From assembly GCA_964452645.1 (NCBI GenBank), contig CAYVMO010000008.1:1-64000 (forward strand): a stretch of 64,000 bases of DNA. The letters run 5' to 3'. The notes under the pieces were generated by a model. The model did no database searches, was not told the DNA's origin, and saw only the letters and a list, made by a program, of their open reading frames with translations. A program made the translations under genes and the position numbers. Below are positions 15,908-25,593 of this stretch, in pieces (positions within the stretch are counted from its first letter, which is position 1; each line of letters begins with the position of its first letter). Source of the DNA: CAYXTW01 sp964452645 (GTDB lineage Bacteria; Zixibacteria; MSB-5A5; GN15; PGXB01).

Positions 15908-18900
15908 ATGAAGGTTTTTCTAACTGGCTTTGCTCTCTTAACAATCTTATTCAGCCCGATTTTCGCTGATCAGCCGAGCGAGGATTATTTTGTTCCGGCT
16001 CGTATTTCAGCCGAAGCGGCTTTGACCCAGCTCAGGACGGAGACGCCTGAGGTGCAGGTGTATAAACTGAGCCAACGGGTCACACGGATTTACGGTCATG
16101 CCTTCGGTTCCGGTTCCAGCCCGGAAGCGACGGCCGAACAATTCCGGCTCAATCATGCGGGCGTTCTGGGGGCCGATGCGGCCGATTTGCGCCCCATCAG
16201 TCTTCTCAATGATGGTCGACATACGCAGCCGATGATGTATAATCCGGTGACCGGCGAGTACAAATTCACGCTGGTTTACTATACGCAATATCGCGATAAT
16301 ATTCCGGTTTTTCGTTCCGATCTGCGGTTGCTGGTTCGTAACGAACCGGATTACCCGCTGGTATTGGCCAGTTCGGCGTTACGTTATCTGGGTGATTTCA
16401 GCGTCGCCGATAAAAATAATGTCAATTTCGATCTGGGCAAAAGCGCTGCTTTGGCCGAGTTTCCGTCATTGACGGACTTTACCGAGGCAAGGACGGTAAT
16501 CTGGGCCGGTTATAATGATAAGGATGCCGAGCCGCGATTGGCGCTTGAGTTTACCGGTTACGATGATGAGCCGGAACGATCGTTGTTTGTCACCGATGCC
16601 TCGACGGGGGAAATCCTCTATAAAGAGGATCTCATTATTTTCGAGGATGTTTACGGGCATGTCAGGGGTAATGCCACGCAGGGTACGGCGGCCGATTTTT
16701 GCGAACCGGAAGCTATAATGGCATTACCGTATACGCGGGTCAATATTGGCGGTACGATTTCCTATGCCGATAATAAGGGATATTATGTGGTTTCTAATCC
16801 AGGTATGGATTCGGTTATTGTTGAATCACGCATCTGGGGGCAATTTTTCCGCGTTTATAATAACGGCGGCAGTGATGCCCTTTTGGCGGATACGGTTCTC
16901 CCGCCCGGTCCGGTGGAGTTCCTGCATAACTCACTCAATACCAGCGAATTTAATCGTGCGGAAGTCAACGCCTATGTTTATACCAATATCATTCGGGATA
17001 TGTGTCTGAATTATGTCCCGAATTATCCGGGAGTTTACAACCAATCGGAATTTCCGGTTTATGTGAATCGAAACGACGGCTATTGTCCAGGCAACGCATG
17101 GTACGATGGCTACGAACAATCACTCAATTTATGCCGCGCCTCCAGCCCATATCCGAACACCGCCTGGCAATCGGTGATACACCATGAGTACGGTCATCAT
17201 TTCGTGAATATGGCCGGAAGCGGCCAGGATCAGTACGGTGAAGGAATGAGCGATTGTGTGGCAATCATGTACTCGGATGAATCCGGATTGGGTTTCGGGT
17301 TTTACGGCGATTGTGATACGCCGCTGAGAGACGCGGATAATAATATGCAATATCCGTGCAGCGGTGAAGCGCATGCCTGCGCGGAACTTCTTTCCGGCTG
17401 TATATGGGATTTGCGTAACGAACTTCTTATGTCGCTTCCAGGCAACTATAAGGATACATTGAGGAATCTGACCTTCCATTCGATTCTTCTTCACACCGGT
17501 TCGCTGATTACGCCGCAGATTACGATCGATTACCTGACCCTCGACGATAACGACGGCAATATGGACAACGGCACGCCGCACTATGCTGAAATCTGCACCG
17601 CCTTCGGCAGCCATAATATGGATTGCCCGGAGCTGACGCCGATCTGGTTTGAGTATCCGGAAGGTCGTCCCGAAATCGTCACGCCCAATTTAATAAATAC
17701 TTTCAATGTTATTGTTCATACCGGTTCCGTCGCACCGGTCAGCGGCAGCGGTGAATTGTACTATTCAATCGATGGTGCACCCTACACGGCCGGAACGATG
17801 ACCGAGACATCCACCAATGAATACGAAATCAGTCTGCCCGCCGTCAGTTGCGGAAGTAAAATAGACTGGTATATCCTGGCGGAGGCGAGCGGTTTCGGAA
17901 CGATTTATGATCCGGCCGACGCTCCGGCGACAACATACAGGGCTGTCTCGGCGACCGAGGCGGTGGCGGTCTTCAGCGATAATTTCGAGACCAACCAGGG
18001 CTGGACGGTCTCGGGCAGTGTTTCCGCCGGCGCCTGGGAGAGAGGCACACCGGTCGGCGGCGGAGATCGCGGCGATCCTCCGACCGATTTTGACGGTTCG
18101 GGGCAATGTTATCTGACCGGTAATACTGATGGCGATTCCGACGTTGACGGCGGCACGACGATTCTTACCTCACCGACGATTGACCTGTCGGAAGGTGATG
18201 CTTCGATTCATTATGCGCGCTGGTATTCCAATAATTATGGCGCCGACCCGAATAACGATGTAATGAATATTTACGTTTCGAATAATAACGGTTCCAGCTG
18301 GACGCTGGTCGAAACGGTCGGGCCGGTCGAGCAGGCCAACGGCGGTTGGTTTGAAAATACTTTTGTAGTCAGCGATTTTGTCACCCCGACAGCGACCGTC
18401 AAAGTGAGGTTTGACGCCTCCGATCTTAACGCCGGTTCGGTGGTTGAAGCGGCGGTCGATGACTTTACGGTTACGTCGTACCGCTGCGGCAGTGAGCCGG
18501 TCATCATAACCGAATCGCTTCCCGACTGGACGGCGGGAATGCCATATTCACAACAGCTTGAGGCAACCGGCGGCGTCGGTGAAATGACCTGGACCGATAA
18601 AAATCTGGATCTTGTCGGAACCGGTTTGACATTATCGGAGAGCGGCCTGGTCTCGGGGACGCCTTTTGCGGCCGGGCCGGTCAGCTTTACCGCGGTGGTT
18701 ACCGATGAAGCCAAAAGCTCCGCCGAAAAAGAATTCAACTTTACGATTAATTCCCAGGTTGCCGTGACAACCGATACTCTGCCGGACTGGACCGTCGGGC
18801 AGACCTACTCGGAGCTTATTGAAGCCAGCGGCGGGACCCCGCCGATCAGCTGGAGCGACCGTGACAATGATCTTTCCGGGACCGGGTTGGCCCTGTCTTC

Positions 18901-19483
18901 CGACGGAACTCTCTCCGGAGTGCCGTCATCGGATGGTGCGATTAGCTTTACAGCCCGCGCCGGCGATATGGCGGGTGATTATGACGACAAGGGTTTGAGT
19001 TTCACCGTCAATCCGGCGGTCGACATAATGACAACGACCCTGCCTGATGGCACCGATGGCACCGCATATTCCGAGCAACTGGAAGCGACCGGCGGAACCG
19101 GCAGTAAAACATGGACCGATAAAAACGGCGATTTGAGCGGAACAGGATTGACGTTGTCGACATCCGGTCTGCTGTCCGGGACGCCGAACGATACCGGAAC
19201 CATCAACTTTACGGCTCAGGCGGAGGATGTGACCGGCAGCAGCGATGAGCAGCTTTTGATGCTGACGGTCGGCCCGGCCTTCATTTGCGGTGATGTCAAT
19301 GCCGATCTGGCAATTAATATTTTTGACGTCACATATATAATTACCTATCTGTACCTTGATGGGCCACCACCACTCCCTCTGGAATCAGGCGACATTGATA
19401 ATAGCGGCGAGATAAATATCTTCGATATTACGGGATTGATTAATTATTTATACAACGGTGGTCCGGACCCGATCTGTCCGTAA
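15908..19483 (+). CDS. Secreted gluzincin metalloprotease with He_PIG repeats and dockerin-like tail
   Basis: A 1191-residue exported protein; GGAGGAAAGG immediately precedes the ATG. Signal peptide (about 1-20), then a propeptide-like region with FTP-type patterns (VYKLSQRVTRIYGHAFG, VTGEYKFTLVYYTQYRDNIPVF). The catalytic domain has HEYGH at 426-430 and YGEGMSD about 20 residues on, the zinc ligands of M36/M4-like gluzincins. After it comes a beta-sandwich (DNFETNQGWTVSG...AVDDFTVTSY) and three tandem He_PIG Ig-like repeats (GTGLTLSESGLVSGTP, GTGLALSSDGTLSGVP, GTGLTLSTSGLLSGTP). A two-part dockerin-like module (CGDVNADLAINIFDVTYII, NSGEINIFDITGLI) closes the protein. Probably degrades extracellular protein while attached to a surface partner. 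Exact peptidase family is uncertain. Confidence 0.87.
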   Translation: MKVFLTGFALLTILFSPIFADQPSEDYFVPARISAEAALTQLRTETPEVQVYKLSQRVTRIYGHAFGSGSSPEATAEQFRLNHAGVLGADAADLRPISLLNDGRHTQPMMYNPVTGEYKFTLVYYTQYRDNIPVFRSDLRLLVRNEPDYPLVLASSALRYLGDFSVADKNNVNFDLGKSAALAEFPSLTDFTEARTVIWAGYNDKDAEPRLALEFTGYDDEPERSLFVTDASTGEILYKEDLIIFEDVYGHVRGNATQGTAADFCEPEAIMALPYTRVNIGGTISYADNKGYYVVSNPGMDSVIVESRIWGQFFRVYNNGGSDALLADTVLPPGPVEFLHNSLNTSEFNRAEVNAYVYTNIIRDMCLNYVPNYPGVYNQSEFPVYVNRNDGYCPGNAWYDGYEQSLNLCRASSPYPNTAWQSVIHHEYGHHFVNMAGSGQDQYGEGMSDCVAIMYSDESGLGFGFYGDCDTPLRDADNNMQYPCSGEAHACAELLSGCIWDLRNELLMSLPGNYKDTLRNLTFHSILLHTGSLITPQITIDYLTLDDNDGNMDNGTPHYAEICTAFGSHNMDCPELTPIWFEYPEGRPEIVTPNLINTFNVIVHTGSVAPVSGSGELYYSIDGAPYTAGTMTETSTNEYEISLPAVSCGSKIDWYILAEASGFGTIYDPADAPATTYRAVSATEAVAVFSDNFETNQGWTVSGSVSAGAWERGTPVGGGDRGDPPTDFDGSGQCYLTGNTDGDSDVDGGTTILTSPTIDLSEGDASIHYARWYSNNYGADPNNDVMNIYVSNNNGSSWTLVETVGPVEQANGGWFENTFVVSDFVTPTATVKVRFDASDLNAGSVVEAAVDDFTVTSYRCGSEPVIITESLPDWTAGMPYSQQLEATGGVGEMTWTDKNLDLVGTGLTLSESGLVSGTPFAAGPVSFTAVVTDEAKSSAEKEFNFTINSQVAVTTDTLPDWTVGQTYSELIEASGGTPPISWSDRDNDLSGTGLALSSDGTLSGVPSSDGAISFTARAGDMAGDYDDKGLSFTVNPAVDIMTTTLPDGTDGTAYSEQLEATGGTGSKTWTDKNGDLSGTGLTLSTSGLLSGTPNDTGTINFTAQAEDVTGSSDEQLLMLTVGPAFICGDVNADLAINIFDVTYIITYLYLDGPPPLPLESGDIDNSGEINIFDITGLINYLYNGGPDPICP

Positions 19484-19503
19484 GTGGCGATCTGGATAAA
19501 AAT

Positions 19504-19544
19504 AAAAGGGGATGGAATTTTTAATTCCATCCTCCTTTATTTTG
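19504..19544 (+). terminator. Terminator between convergent genes
   Basis: Stem GGATGGAAT / ATTCCATCC with a short AT loop, A-rich on the left and T-rich on the right. It can serve both the exoprotease gene ending at 19483 and the minus-strand pseudogene ending at 19561. Confidence 0.7.
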
Positions 19545-19560
19545 TACCATTATAAAATAA

Positions 19561-19954
19561 TTATTTATGGGCTGCGGCGACCAGTCGTGAGGCCTTATGA
19601 TCATACGGATTACCGATAAGGTTACCGAAAATGTCGACACGTTTAAAACCACATTCGATAAGCAGAGCTTTGAGTTCCGCGGCGGCATACAATCGCAAAT
19701 CAAGCTCTTCCACTTTCTGCCGCCCATCTTTGATCAGTATCCACTTGTTGTGAACACGGCTCCAGTTATCGTGCAGTATCCTTTCTTCCAGAAGTAAAAT
19801 CCCGTCGAATTCGACAGCCGGATTTTAAACCGAGCAAGACCGTTATTTTATCGGTTTCATTAGCGGCATTGGAAAGGCGTTGCTGATGAAACAACACCGG
19901 TTCGACGTTTTTCCAGAACGTGTCCTGCTCATGCCAGGCTTTCTTTTTTTTCAT
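19561..19954 (-). pseudogene. SAM-dependent methyltransferase, internally deleted remnant
   Basis: The minus strand from 19954 has a good GGGAGAAAG site and an ATG. It encodes a typical class I methyltransferase N-terminus (WHEQDTFWKNVEPVLFHQ, then TVLLGLKSGCRI) that should lead into a glycine-rich SAM loop. Instead the frame jumps and stops. From about 19809 down to the TAA at 19561, another frame encodes a plausible C-terminus of the same kind (GILLLEERILHDNWSRVHNK, AAAELKALLIECGFKRVDIF, ASRLVAAAHK). The SAM-binding core, perhaps 120 or more residues, is missing and the reading frame is shifted at the join (around CGAATTC). Both halves are still clean, suggesting recent loss. Function before decay is unknown beyond methyl transfer. 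Confidence 0.8.
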
Positions 19955-19989
19955 TGTCTTTCTCCCTGAATATAATCCATGTCCCCGAA

Positions 19990-20928
19990 TTATAGATTTT
20001 CCAATCTTTCTCGATAAAGTTGGCCGATTTCCGCGCCCAGAATAAAAACTATGGCGGTATAATAAATCCAGAAGGCAATCACGACAATAAGAACATAGGC
20101 GCCGTAGACCATTTTTAATGTGACAATATTAGCCAGATAAAAGCCAAACAATTGCCGGGCTGATTCCCATAAGACGGATGCGGCCAGGGCGCTGACAAGA
20201 ACCACCCTGGGATTCATTTTTTTGTATGGAATTAACCAGTATATAATTATAAAAGTCATAAGAATAAGTAAGAAGGAAAAGACGGCAAGAGCCAGATCGG
20301 AAAAGAAGCCGAAGCTGATAGTACCGATAAAGAAGAAGTCTTCTACCAGTCTTTTCGCTTCTTCCAGCAGCGGTAGAATGGCGACGGCGAGAAGAAAATA
20401 AAGAGCCACCGCGATAACCGCAAGGAAGTCGCGGAGTTTACCGATTAAGACCGGTTCATCTCTTTCAACTTTATATGTTGTATTCAGAATAGTGCGCATA
20501 CCGCTGAACAGGCCGGTCGAGGCGAAAAATAGTCCGATCAGTCCGATCGCTCCGGCCAGGTTCTTAAAGACTTTAAATTCATCCACACGCATGAATACTT
20601 TTTCTTTGACAAAGGACGCGTAATTTTCGTAAGGAATCGCGCGATCGATAAAAGTCTCGATTTCACCGGCTACCGACGGTTTTTCCAGGATAACGCCGAG
20701 CAGAGAAAAAAGGATTAGAATCAGAGGCATGATACAAACAAAGAGAGAGAAAGCCAATCCCCCGCCCATAAGAAAAATGTGATGCCGGCTGGCCCGATCG
20801 TAAATACCGCCGATATAATGCCGCAGGAATTCCCTAATCCAGCGTTTATCGAATAGTTTTTTTGAATTGCCGATAATTCTTCCGGCAATAAGTTTCGCTT
20901 TATTGATTCCCCGCTTCATTATATACAT
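19990..20928 (-). CDS. YihY/UPF0761 family inner-membrane protein
   Basis: 312 residues with about six transmembrane segments. Family features include the cytoplasmic N-terminus, the GGGLAFSLFVCIMPLILILFSL first helix, the INTTY-like segment ILNTTYKVERDEP and WLIPYKKMNPRVVLVSALAA. These match the YihY (formerly BrkB/RNase BN-like) family, whose role is not firmly established. The C-terminus is short. It lies 28 bp downstream of the mscS-like gene on the same strand and is probably cotranscribed with it. The start at 20928 has only a weak ribosome site; an ATG three codons later is possible. Confidence 0.88.
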   Translation of the reverse strand: MYIMKRGINKAKLIAGRIIGNSKKLFDKRWIREFLRHYIGGIYDRASRHHIFLMGGGLAFSLFVCIMPLILILFSLLGVILEKPSVAGEIETFIDRAIPYENYASFVKEKVFMRVDEFKVFKNLAGAIGLIGLFFASTGLFSGMRTILNTTYKVERDEPVLIGKLRDFLAVIAVALYFLLAVAILPLLEEAKRLVEDFFFIGTISFGFFSDLALAVFSFLLILMTFIIIYWLIPYKKMNPRVVLVSALAASVLWESARQLFGFYLANIVTLKMVYGAYVLIVVIAFWIYYTAIVFILGAEIGQLYRERLENL

Positions 20929-20956
20929 CCCATACGCTCTAAATTTGTAAAAGGCG

Positions 20957-21862
20957 TTAGCCAGATGATTCCGATTTGGCCGACGCCATCAATACGTGCA
21001 AAGGCGAGGCCTCGCCTTTTTTATCTTCACCCATATATACGGTTACGTGGGGGTACGGTATCTCGATACCTTTCTCATCGAATTTTTTCTTCAGGCGCAG
21101 ATTAAAGGCCCGCCCGATACGCCACTGCTGAATCGGTTTCGTTTTAATGCGCGCCTTGATTATTACAGCCGAATCGGCGAATTTATCCAGACCCAGAATC
21201 TCTATTGGCTCCAGAATGTCATTCACGTACTCCGGATCCTTACGCAGTTCGTTGTCGACTTCTTTAATGACTTCGATGACTTCCTCCGCGTTTTCCCGAT
21301 AGGCCACGCCGATGTCGAAGACATAGTAGGAAAAGTCTTTGGTCATGTTTATCACGACATCGATGTGCCCGTTACGCACGAAATGAACGTTTCCCGAGAG
21401 ATCGCGAAGAATCGTCATCCTCAGGTTGACCTTTTCGACCAAACCACCCTGGTCGCCGATTTGAACGACGTCGCCGACACGAATCTGATCCTCCAGAAGA
21501 ATAAAAAAGCCGCTGATGATATCCTGTACGAGTTGCTGGGCACCGAAGCCGACCGCCAACCCGACGATACCGGCGGCGGCGATTATGGGTCCGATTTCTA
21601 TCCCCAGCTCGCCCAAAATAGTTACAACGGCCACACCTATAATAACGACGCTGAGAATATATCGAATAAGGGAGTTAAGCGTTTTGGCTCGTTTTTGAAT
21701 TTCACCCTCCAGCCGGGATTCATTGAAACGAGCGAAAATTCTTTTGGAAAGCAAGGAAGCCAGTTTCAGGGCAACCGCGGCGATAATGATAATCAGAATT
21801 ATTCTTGCGCCGCTCGTGATAAGCCAATGAAGAGCCTGATCAAACAAATTTTCGATATTCAT
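20957..21862 (-). CDS. MscS-family mechanosensitive ion channel
   Basis: A small-conductance mechanosensitive channel, 301 residues, inner membrane. Three N-terminal helices include the pore-lining TM3 region IGPIIAAAGIVGLAVGFGAQQLVQDIISGFFIL, where small residues alternate as in MscS. The beta domain (EDQIRVGDVVQIGDQGGLVEKVNLRMT) and a C-terminal alpha-beta domain (EKGIEIPYPHVTVYMG) follow. GGAGATAATT lies directly before the ATG. Opens on hypo-osmotic shock to release solutes (family knowledge). Confidence 0.94.
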   Translation of the reverse strand: MNIENLFDQALHWLITSGARIILIIIIAAVALKLASLLSKRIFARFNESRLEGEIQKRAKTLNSLIRYILSVVIIGVAVVTILGELGIEIGPIIAAAGIVGLAVGFGAQQLVQDIISGFFILLEDQIRVGDVVQIGDQGGLVEKVNLRMTILRDLSGNVHFVRNGHIDVVINMTKDFSYYVFDIGVAYRENAEEVIEVIKEVDNELRKDPEYVNDILEPIEILGLDKFADSAVIIKARIKTKPIQQWRIGRAFNLRLKKKFDEKGIEIPYPHVTVYMGEDKKGEASPLHVLMASAKSESSG

Positions 21863-21963
21863 AATTATCTCCTTTTATAATGGAATAAATATATCATAAA
21901 AATCCGACTCTCATCTATTATCGCAACTCGCCGAGAATATATATTTTATTATTATATAGAAAT

Positions 21964-21998
21964 AAAAAAACCCGGCTTTGTCCAGCCGGGTTTTTGTT
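21964..21998 (-). terminator. Terminator of the small barrel gene
   Basis: Stem AAAACCCGGCT / AGCCGGGTTTTT with a 6-nt loop and T-run, symmetric enough to act on both strands. It sits just past the stop at 22017. Confidence 0.88.
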
Positions 21999-22016
21999 TA
22001 TTTCGTTCCGGACTTT

Positions 22017-22610
22017 TTACATTTTGTTGCCCAGCGAGAATTGAACACCGACCGCCAGCTGTAATAATTCAAATGTAACGTCGCCAAAAACAAGATGAAA
22101 CCTCGGCGAGCCATATATATATACTTTATCCGAAACCATCTTGCGGTATAAGACGCCGGCATTGAGTCCGAGTTTCATCCCGCCATAGTCGTATAATCCG
22201 GCTCCGCCACTCAGGAAAAACGCCGATTCATCATCATAGCTCATGGCATAAAGGCCGTTGGCAAGAATGTCGAGTTTGGTGGTGCTGGAGCCACCGCTGC
22301 CTGTATAACTATAAGACGGAGTTGATACCTTATATTTGATGTCACCGCCATAGTGCTGGAACATCAGTTCGCCGCCGATCATAATTTTCTCTTTGAGACC
22401 ATAGTAAAACGTGCCGCCGAAACCGATCCCGGCATTCCTCGTAACCTTTACATCTGCATCCTCATAATCTTTAAAGATATCGCCCATCCCGAATGCGTAG
22501 CTCAAATAGGCACCGGCCATCATTTGCCCTGTTAAATCATAAACCTGAGCGAATGCTGATGGCATTGTGATAAGGAAAATAGCACAGATTGCGATTAAGA
22601 AATGCTTCAT
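22017..22610 (-). CDS. Small outer-membrane beta-barrel protein
   Basis: 197 residues. The ATG at 22610 is chosen because GGAGGAAG lies directly upstream. A clean signal peptide (MKHFLIAICAIFLITMPSAFA) precedes a protein of alternating polar and aromatic beta-strands (GIGFGGTFYYGLKEKIMIGGELMF, MKLGLNAGVLYRKM) ending VGVQFSLGNKM. The composition resembles OmpA/OmpX-type eight-stranded barrels. No specific family recognised. Flanked by its own promoter and terminator, so a single-gene unit. Confidence 0.75.
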   Translation of the reverse strand: MKHFLIAICAIFLITMPSAFAQVYDLTGQMMAGAYLSYAFGMGDIFKDYEDADVKVTRNAGIGFGGTFYYGLKEKIMIGGELMFQHYGGDIKYKVSTPSYSYTGSGGSSTTKLDILANGLYAMSYDDESAFFLSGGAGLYDYGGMKLGLNAGVLYRKMVSDKVYIYGSPRFHLVFGDVTFELLQLAVGVQFSLGNKM

Positions 22611-22741
22611 TCTTTCTTCCTCCAATTAACTTTTTTTTTGACCGTATTCACTTTTAAAACGCTCGCCTGTCAAATGACATCCATCTAAAATAAACCGGCA
22701 ACCACCTCCTTCACATAATCCTTCATCTTAATTTTCGTGAA

Positions 22742-22770
22742 ATTTAGGGATATTCAAATATTTTTGTCAA
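22742..22770 (-). promoter_or_regulatory. Promoter of the small barrel gene
   Basis: On the minus strand -35 TTGACA (22770-22765), 17-bp spacer, -10 CTAAAT (22747-22742). The leader before the ATG at 22610 would be about 125 bases. Confidence 0.55.
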
Positions 22771-22810
22771 GAAACATAAATTTTTAAATTCCCCTGATTA
22801 TATTCGCCGA

Positions 22811-22846
22811 TAAAAATGCCGCCGGGCTTATGCTGCCCGGCGGCGC
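22811..22846 (-). terminator. Terminator of the FN3/VCBS lipoprotein gene
   Basis: Stem GCCGCCGGGC (22818-22827) / GCCCGGCGGC (22835-22844), followed on the minus strand by ATTTTTAT. It is about 65 bp past the stop at 22908. Confidence 0.85.
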
Positions 22847-22907
22847 TACCTTTTGCCCGTTCGTCGAAAAAATCAGATGATTGTCCGTTTTTTCAATTAC
22901 AAATAAA

Positions 22908-25100
22908 TCACTCCGTCTCATTTATCAGTACGACAACGCTGTCGGAAGCAGGGTTGGCCGTGGCAATGTCATTGAAGCCGTCCTGGTTGAAATCACCGAC
23001 GGCAACATCCTGCGGATCATTGCCGGCCGCATAGCTCGCTTTGTTGTCGCCGGGGAAAGCTCCGGTACCGTCATTAAGCAAAACGGTAATATTATGTGTG
23101 CTCAGATTCGTAACAACCAGATCCATCCAGGTATCATTATCGAAGTCGGCTGATTTTATTGAATACGGCCCAAAGCCGGCGTCATAATCGGTTGCCGTCT
23201 GAAAAGTGCCGTCTCCATTACCCCTCAAAACCGAGACAGTGTTTGAACCATTGTTGGTTACGGCCAGATCAATATTGCCGTCCTTGTCATAATCGGCCGA
23301 AGTTAAACCATAGGGATAACTGCCGACGGAGTAATTGACGGCGGGGTCAAACTTCGCTGAATCTTCATTATATATCAAAATCGAAACATCGCTGGAATAA
23401 AGATTGGCGCTGGCAATATCGCTATGGCCGTCATCATCAAAATCGGCCGTCAATATGACATAAGGCTCATCGCCGACTGTATATCCAGTCATATTAGCGG
23501 CCGGGAATGTGGCGTTACCGTTATTTCGCATCACGCGGACACTGTCTCTGGTATAGTTGCTTACCGCCAAATCAGCCAAACCGTCACCGCTGAAATCGGC
23601 TGATATTATCGACGAAGGCGGCACGGTGCTGCCGGTCGCGTATTTAACGGGTGCATTAAACTGGGCGTTAGCATTGGCCTTATTGGTCAGAACAGAGATG
23701 ATATAAACGACAGAAGTACCAACCGTATCTTTGTAATAATTGGACACCGCCAGATCGAGATATGTATCGCCGTTGAGATGCGCGGCAACGATGGAATTGG
23801 GATGTTGTCTGGCGGGATAATTGACCGCGTTAACAAAACTTAATGAATTGGCAGCGCCATTATTGCGCAGAACCGAAACATTGTTCGATAGTTCGTTGGC
23901 AACGGCCAGGTCGAGACGCGAGTCGTTATTGAGATCGGCGGAGATTATTGCAACCGGTTTGTCACCCACCTTAAATTTGACGGGAGCGGCGAACCGTGAC
24001 CACAACGTCGAGTCGACATATAAATTGGAAAACTGCGAATAGTTGCCCTTATCATCTTTTGTTTTGAGAGCAAAAGTATAGACGGTATTGTATTTTAAGC
24101 TGACAACCTTGAAGGTATCGGGCGTCCCCGAGATATTCGGAGTCGGTTCACCGGTGGCCTGAGAGGCTGAACTCCACGTGAAGGCGGCCGTGTCTGTTAT
24201 AGAGCCTTTCATATATCTTACATCGTAAGATGTGGCGGTGGTGTAAATACTATCATCACCCGGTGAAGTCCATGTTAGAGTGATTTCGGTAGTTGTCTTC
24301 AGCAAAGGATCGAGAACGGTCAGGTCATCTACAGCCGTGAGCGGCCGCGTCGTGGCCGACACAACATTGGAAATTGCCGACATGTTATTCACTTCATCGG
24401 TTGCCCTGACCGCGAAATAATAGGTCGTGCCGGAATTCAGGCCGGTTATTTTTAAAGTCTGACTGGTTCCCGGTGTTTCAGGCGTAACCGTTCCGGAATA
24501 CAATTTTGCCGAATCCCAATTGGCTTCGGTTATGGTTACCGTATCATATCTGATTCTATATTGATTTATTATACCCGATATACTGTCGTCTCCCGGCGCC
24601 GTCCATGAAAATGAAATATAGCTGATGGCGGAATCCAGGATAATCAGGTCGGTAATGGTTGCGGGAGGAATCGTGTCGTTATCCGTAAAACCTTCGGCGA
24701 TGTTTGAAAATGGTCCCGCATTGCCGACCTCATCGGCGGCAACGACAATGAAATAATATCTGGAATTCGGGTCGAGCCCGGGGACGAATAGGCTTTCGGC
24801 GCTTCCGGCGGGGCCGGGCGCGGGGACATTTCGAATAAGCTGCGCCGTTTCCCAGGTCGTGTCAGTCACCGAATCTTTAAAATATCCGGCCCCATATGCG
24901 GTGGCCTGGCCGACGTTGCCGTTATCGCCGGGAGCGGTCCATGTTAGTTTCAGGCTGGTTGTCGTCGAGTCCCCCGCGGCCAGATCGGTGATACCGGCCG
25001 GAGCCACATTATCCGGGCCGGGCCAGTTCGGTTTTTCTTCGCTGCAGGACCAGAATATAAAAGACAAGACTATAAGTGGAACAGTAAGCTTTTTTAACAC
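22908..25100 (-). CDS. Lipoprotein with three fibronectin type III domains and VCBS repeats
   Basis: 730 residues, starting with GTG at 25100, placed 6 bp after a perfect GGAGG. The signal sequence ends in the lipobox FWSC, so a lipoprotein. Three FN3 domains follow (about residues 33-375), each with AP.GI.DL......S..L.WT.PGDD patterns and YYF.V.A.DE.GN strands. Then about six VCBS/FG-GAP repeats (DLNNDSRLDLAVANELSNNVSVLRNNG, DFDDDGHSDIASAN, DYDKDGNIDLAVTN). No catalytic motif. Likely a surface-exposed binding protein. No T9SS tail, in contrast to the VCBS protein at 8010. Confidence 0.85.
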   Translation of the reverse strand: MLKKLTVPLIVLSFIFWSCSEEKPNWPGPDNVAPAGITDLAAGDSTTTSLKLTWTAPGDNGNVGQATAYGAGYFKDSVTDTTWETAQLIRNVPAPGPAGSAESLFVPGLDPNSRYYFIVVAADEVGNAGPFSNIAEGFTDNDTIPPATITDLIILDSAISYISFSWTAPGDDSISGIINQYRIRYDTVTITEANWDSAKLYSGTVTPETPGTSQTLKITGLNSGTTYYFAVRATDEVNNMSAISNVVSATTRPLTAVDDLTVLDPLLKTTTEITLTWTSPGDDSIYTTATSYDVRYMKGSITDTAAFTWSSASQATGEPTPNISGTPDTFKVVSLKYNTVYTFALKTKDDKGNYSQFSNLYVDSTLWSRFAAPVKFKVGDKPVAIISADLNNDSRLDLAVANELSNNVSVLRNNGAANSLSFVNAVNYPARQHPNSIVAAHLNGDTYLDLAVSNYYKDTVGTSVVYIISVLTNKANANAQFNAPVKYATGSTVPPSSIISADFSGDGLADLAVSNYTRDSVRVMRNNGNATFPAANMTGYTVGDEPYVILTADFDDDGHSDIASANLYSSDVSILIYNEDSAKFDPAVNYSVGSYPYGLTSADYDKDGNIDLAVTNNGSNTVSVLRGNGDGTFQTATDYDAGFGPYSIKSADFDNDTWMDLVVTNLSTHNITVLLNDGTGAFPGDNKASYAAGNDPQDVAVGDFNQDGFNDIATANPASDSVVVLINETE

Positions 25101-25153
25101 AGCAATCCTCCTTGCCTGGTTGCCAATTTTTTTCTATTTAATTTGCCCCGCAA

Positions 25154-25181
25154 GATATATAATGATACCCAAGCCTGTCAA
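25154..25181 (-). promoter_or_regulatory. Promoter of the FN3/VCBS lipoprotein gene
   Basis: On the minus strand TTGACA (25181-25176), 16-bp spacer, TATATC (25159-25154). About 50 bases of leader precede the GTG start. Confidence 0.6.
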
Positions 25182-25393
25182 GCGAATTTGGCCAAAAATG
25201 GGTCAGGCTCAAAGCCGCCGATATTTCGTATTTCCCCGTCATATCTTTATGGCACAAACAATATTTGCGCCTATAAGACCGACGTCGATTATATCGATTT
25301 CGTTCAAACGGATTAATAAACGGGGATTAAATTATGAGGTAAATATCGGCGAGGGGAGGTACTCCTGAGAATCTGTATCGGGCAAATCTTGTC

Positions 25394-25421
25394 TTGACAG
25401 AATTCAATATTAATGTATAAT
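25394..25421 (+). promoter_or_regulatory. Strong sigma-70-type promoter of the C25 protease gene
   Basis: TTGACA (25394-25399), 16-bp spacer ending in TG (extended -10), TATAAT (25416-25421). Near-consensus at both boxes and very similar to 15786-15813. Confidence 0.78.
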
Positions 25422-25593
25422 TAACTGTATAAATTATGCTTACGCTTAATAAAGCGACCGACCGTAAAAGATTACAGACTGGTCCCCCCATGGAGAACCA
25501 CCGAGCCATATAGTCTGGTGAATACTTTGCCGGCCGATAATATGTATTGAATTGGTAATAATTTGCAAGAATAAACTGTTTCGAGGTGATTTG

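Larger units (their letters stand above)
25101..25593. other. Intergenic region with two divergent promoters
   Basis: No gene seen. It holds the promoter of the lipoprotein gene (minus, 25154-25181) and of the C25 protease gene (plus, 25394-25421). The protease transcript would carry a leader of about 165 bases with no clear riboswitch. Confidence 0.55.

Noticed and set aside
20996..21880. 294-codon plus-strand frame
   Set aside because: Antisense to the well-supported MscS channel gene.
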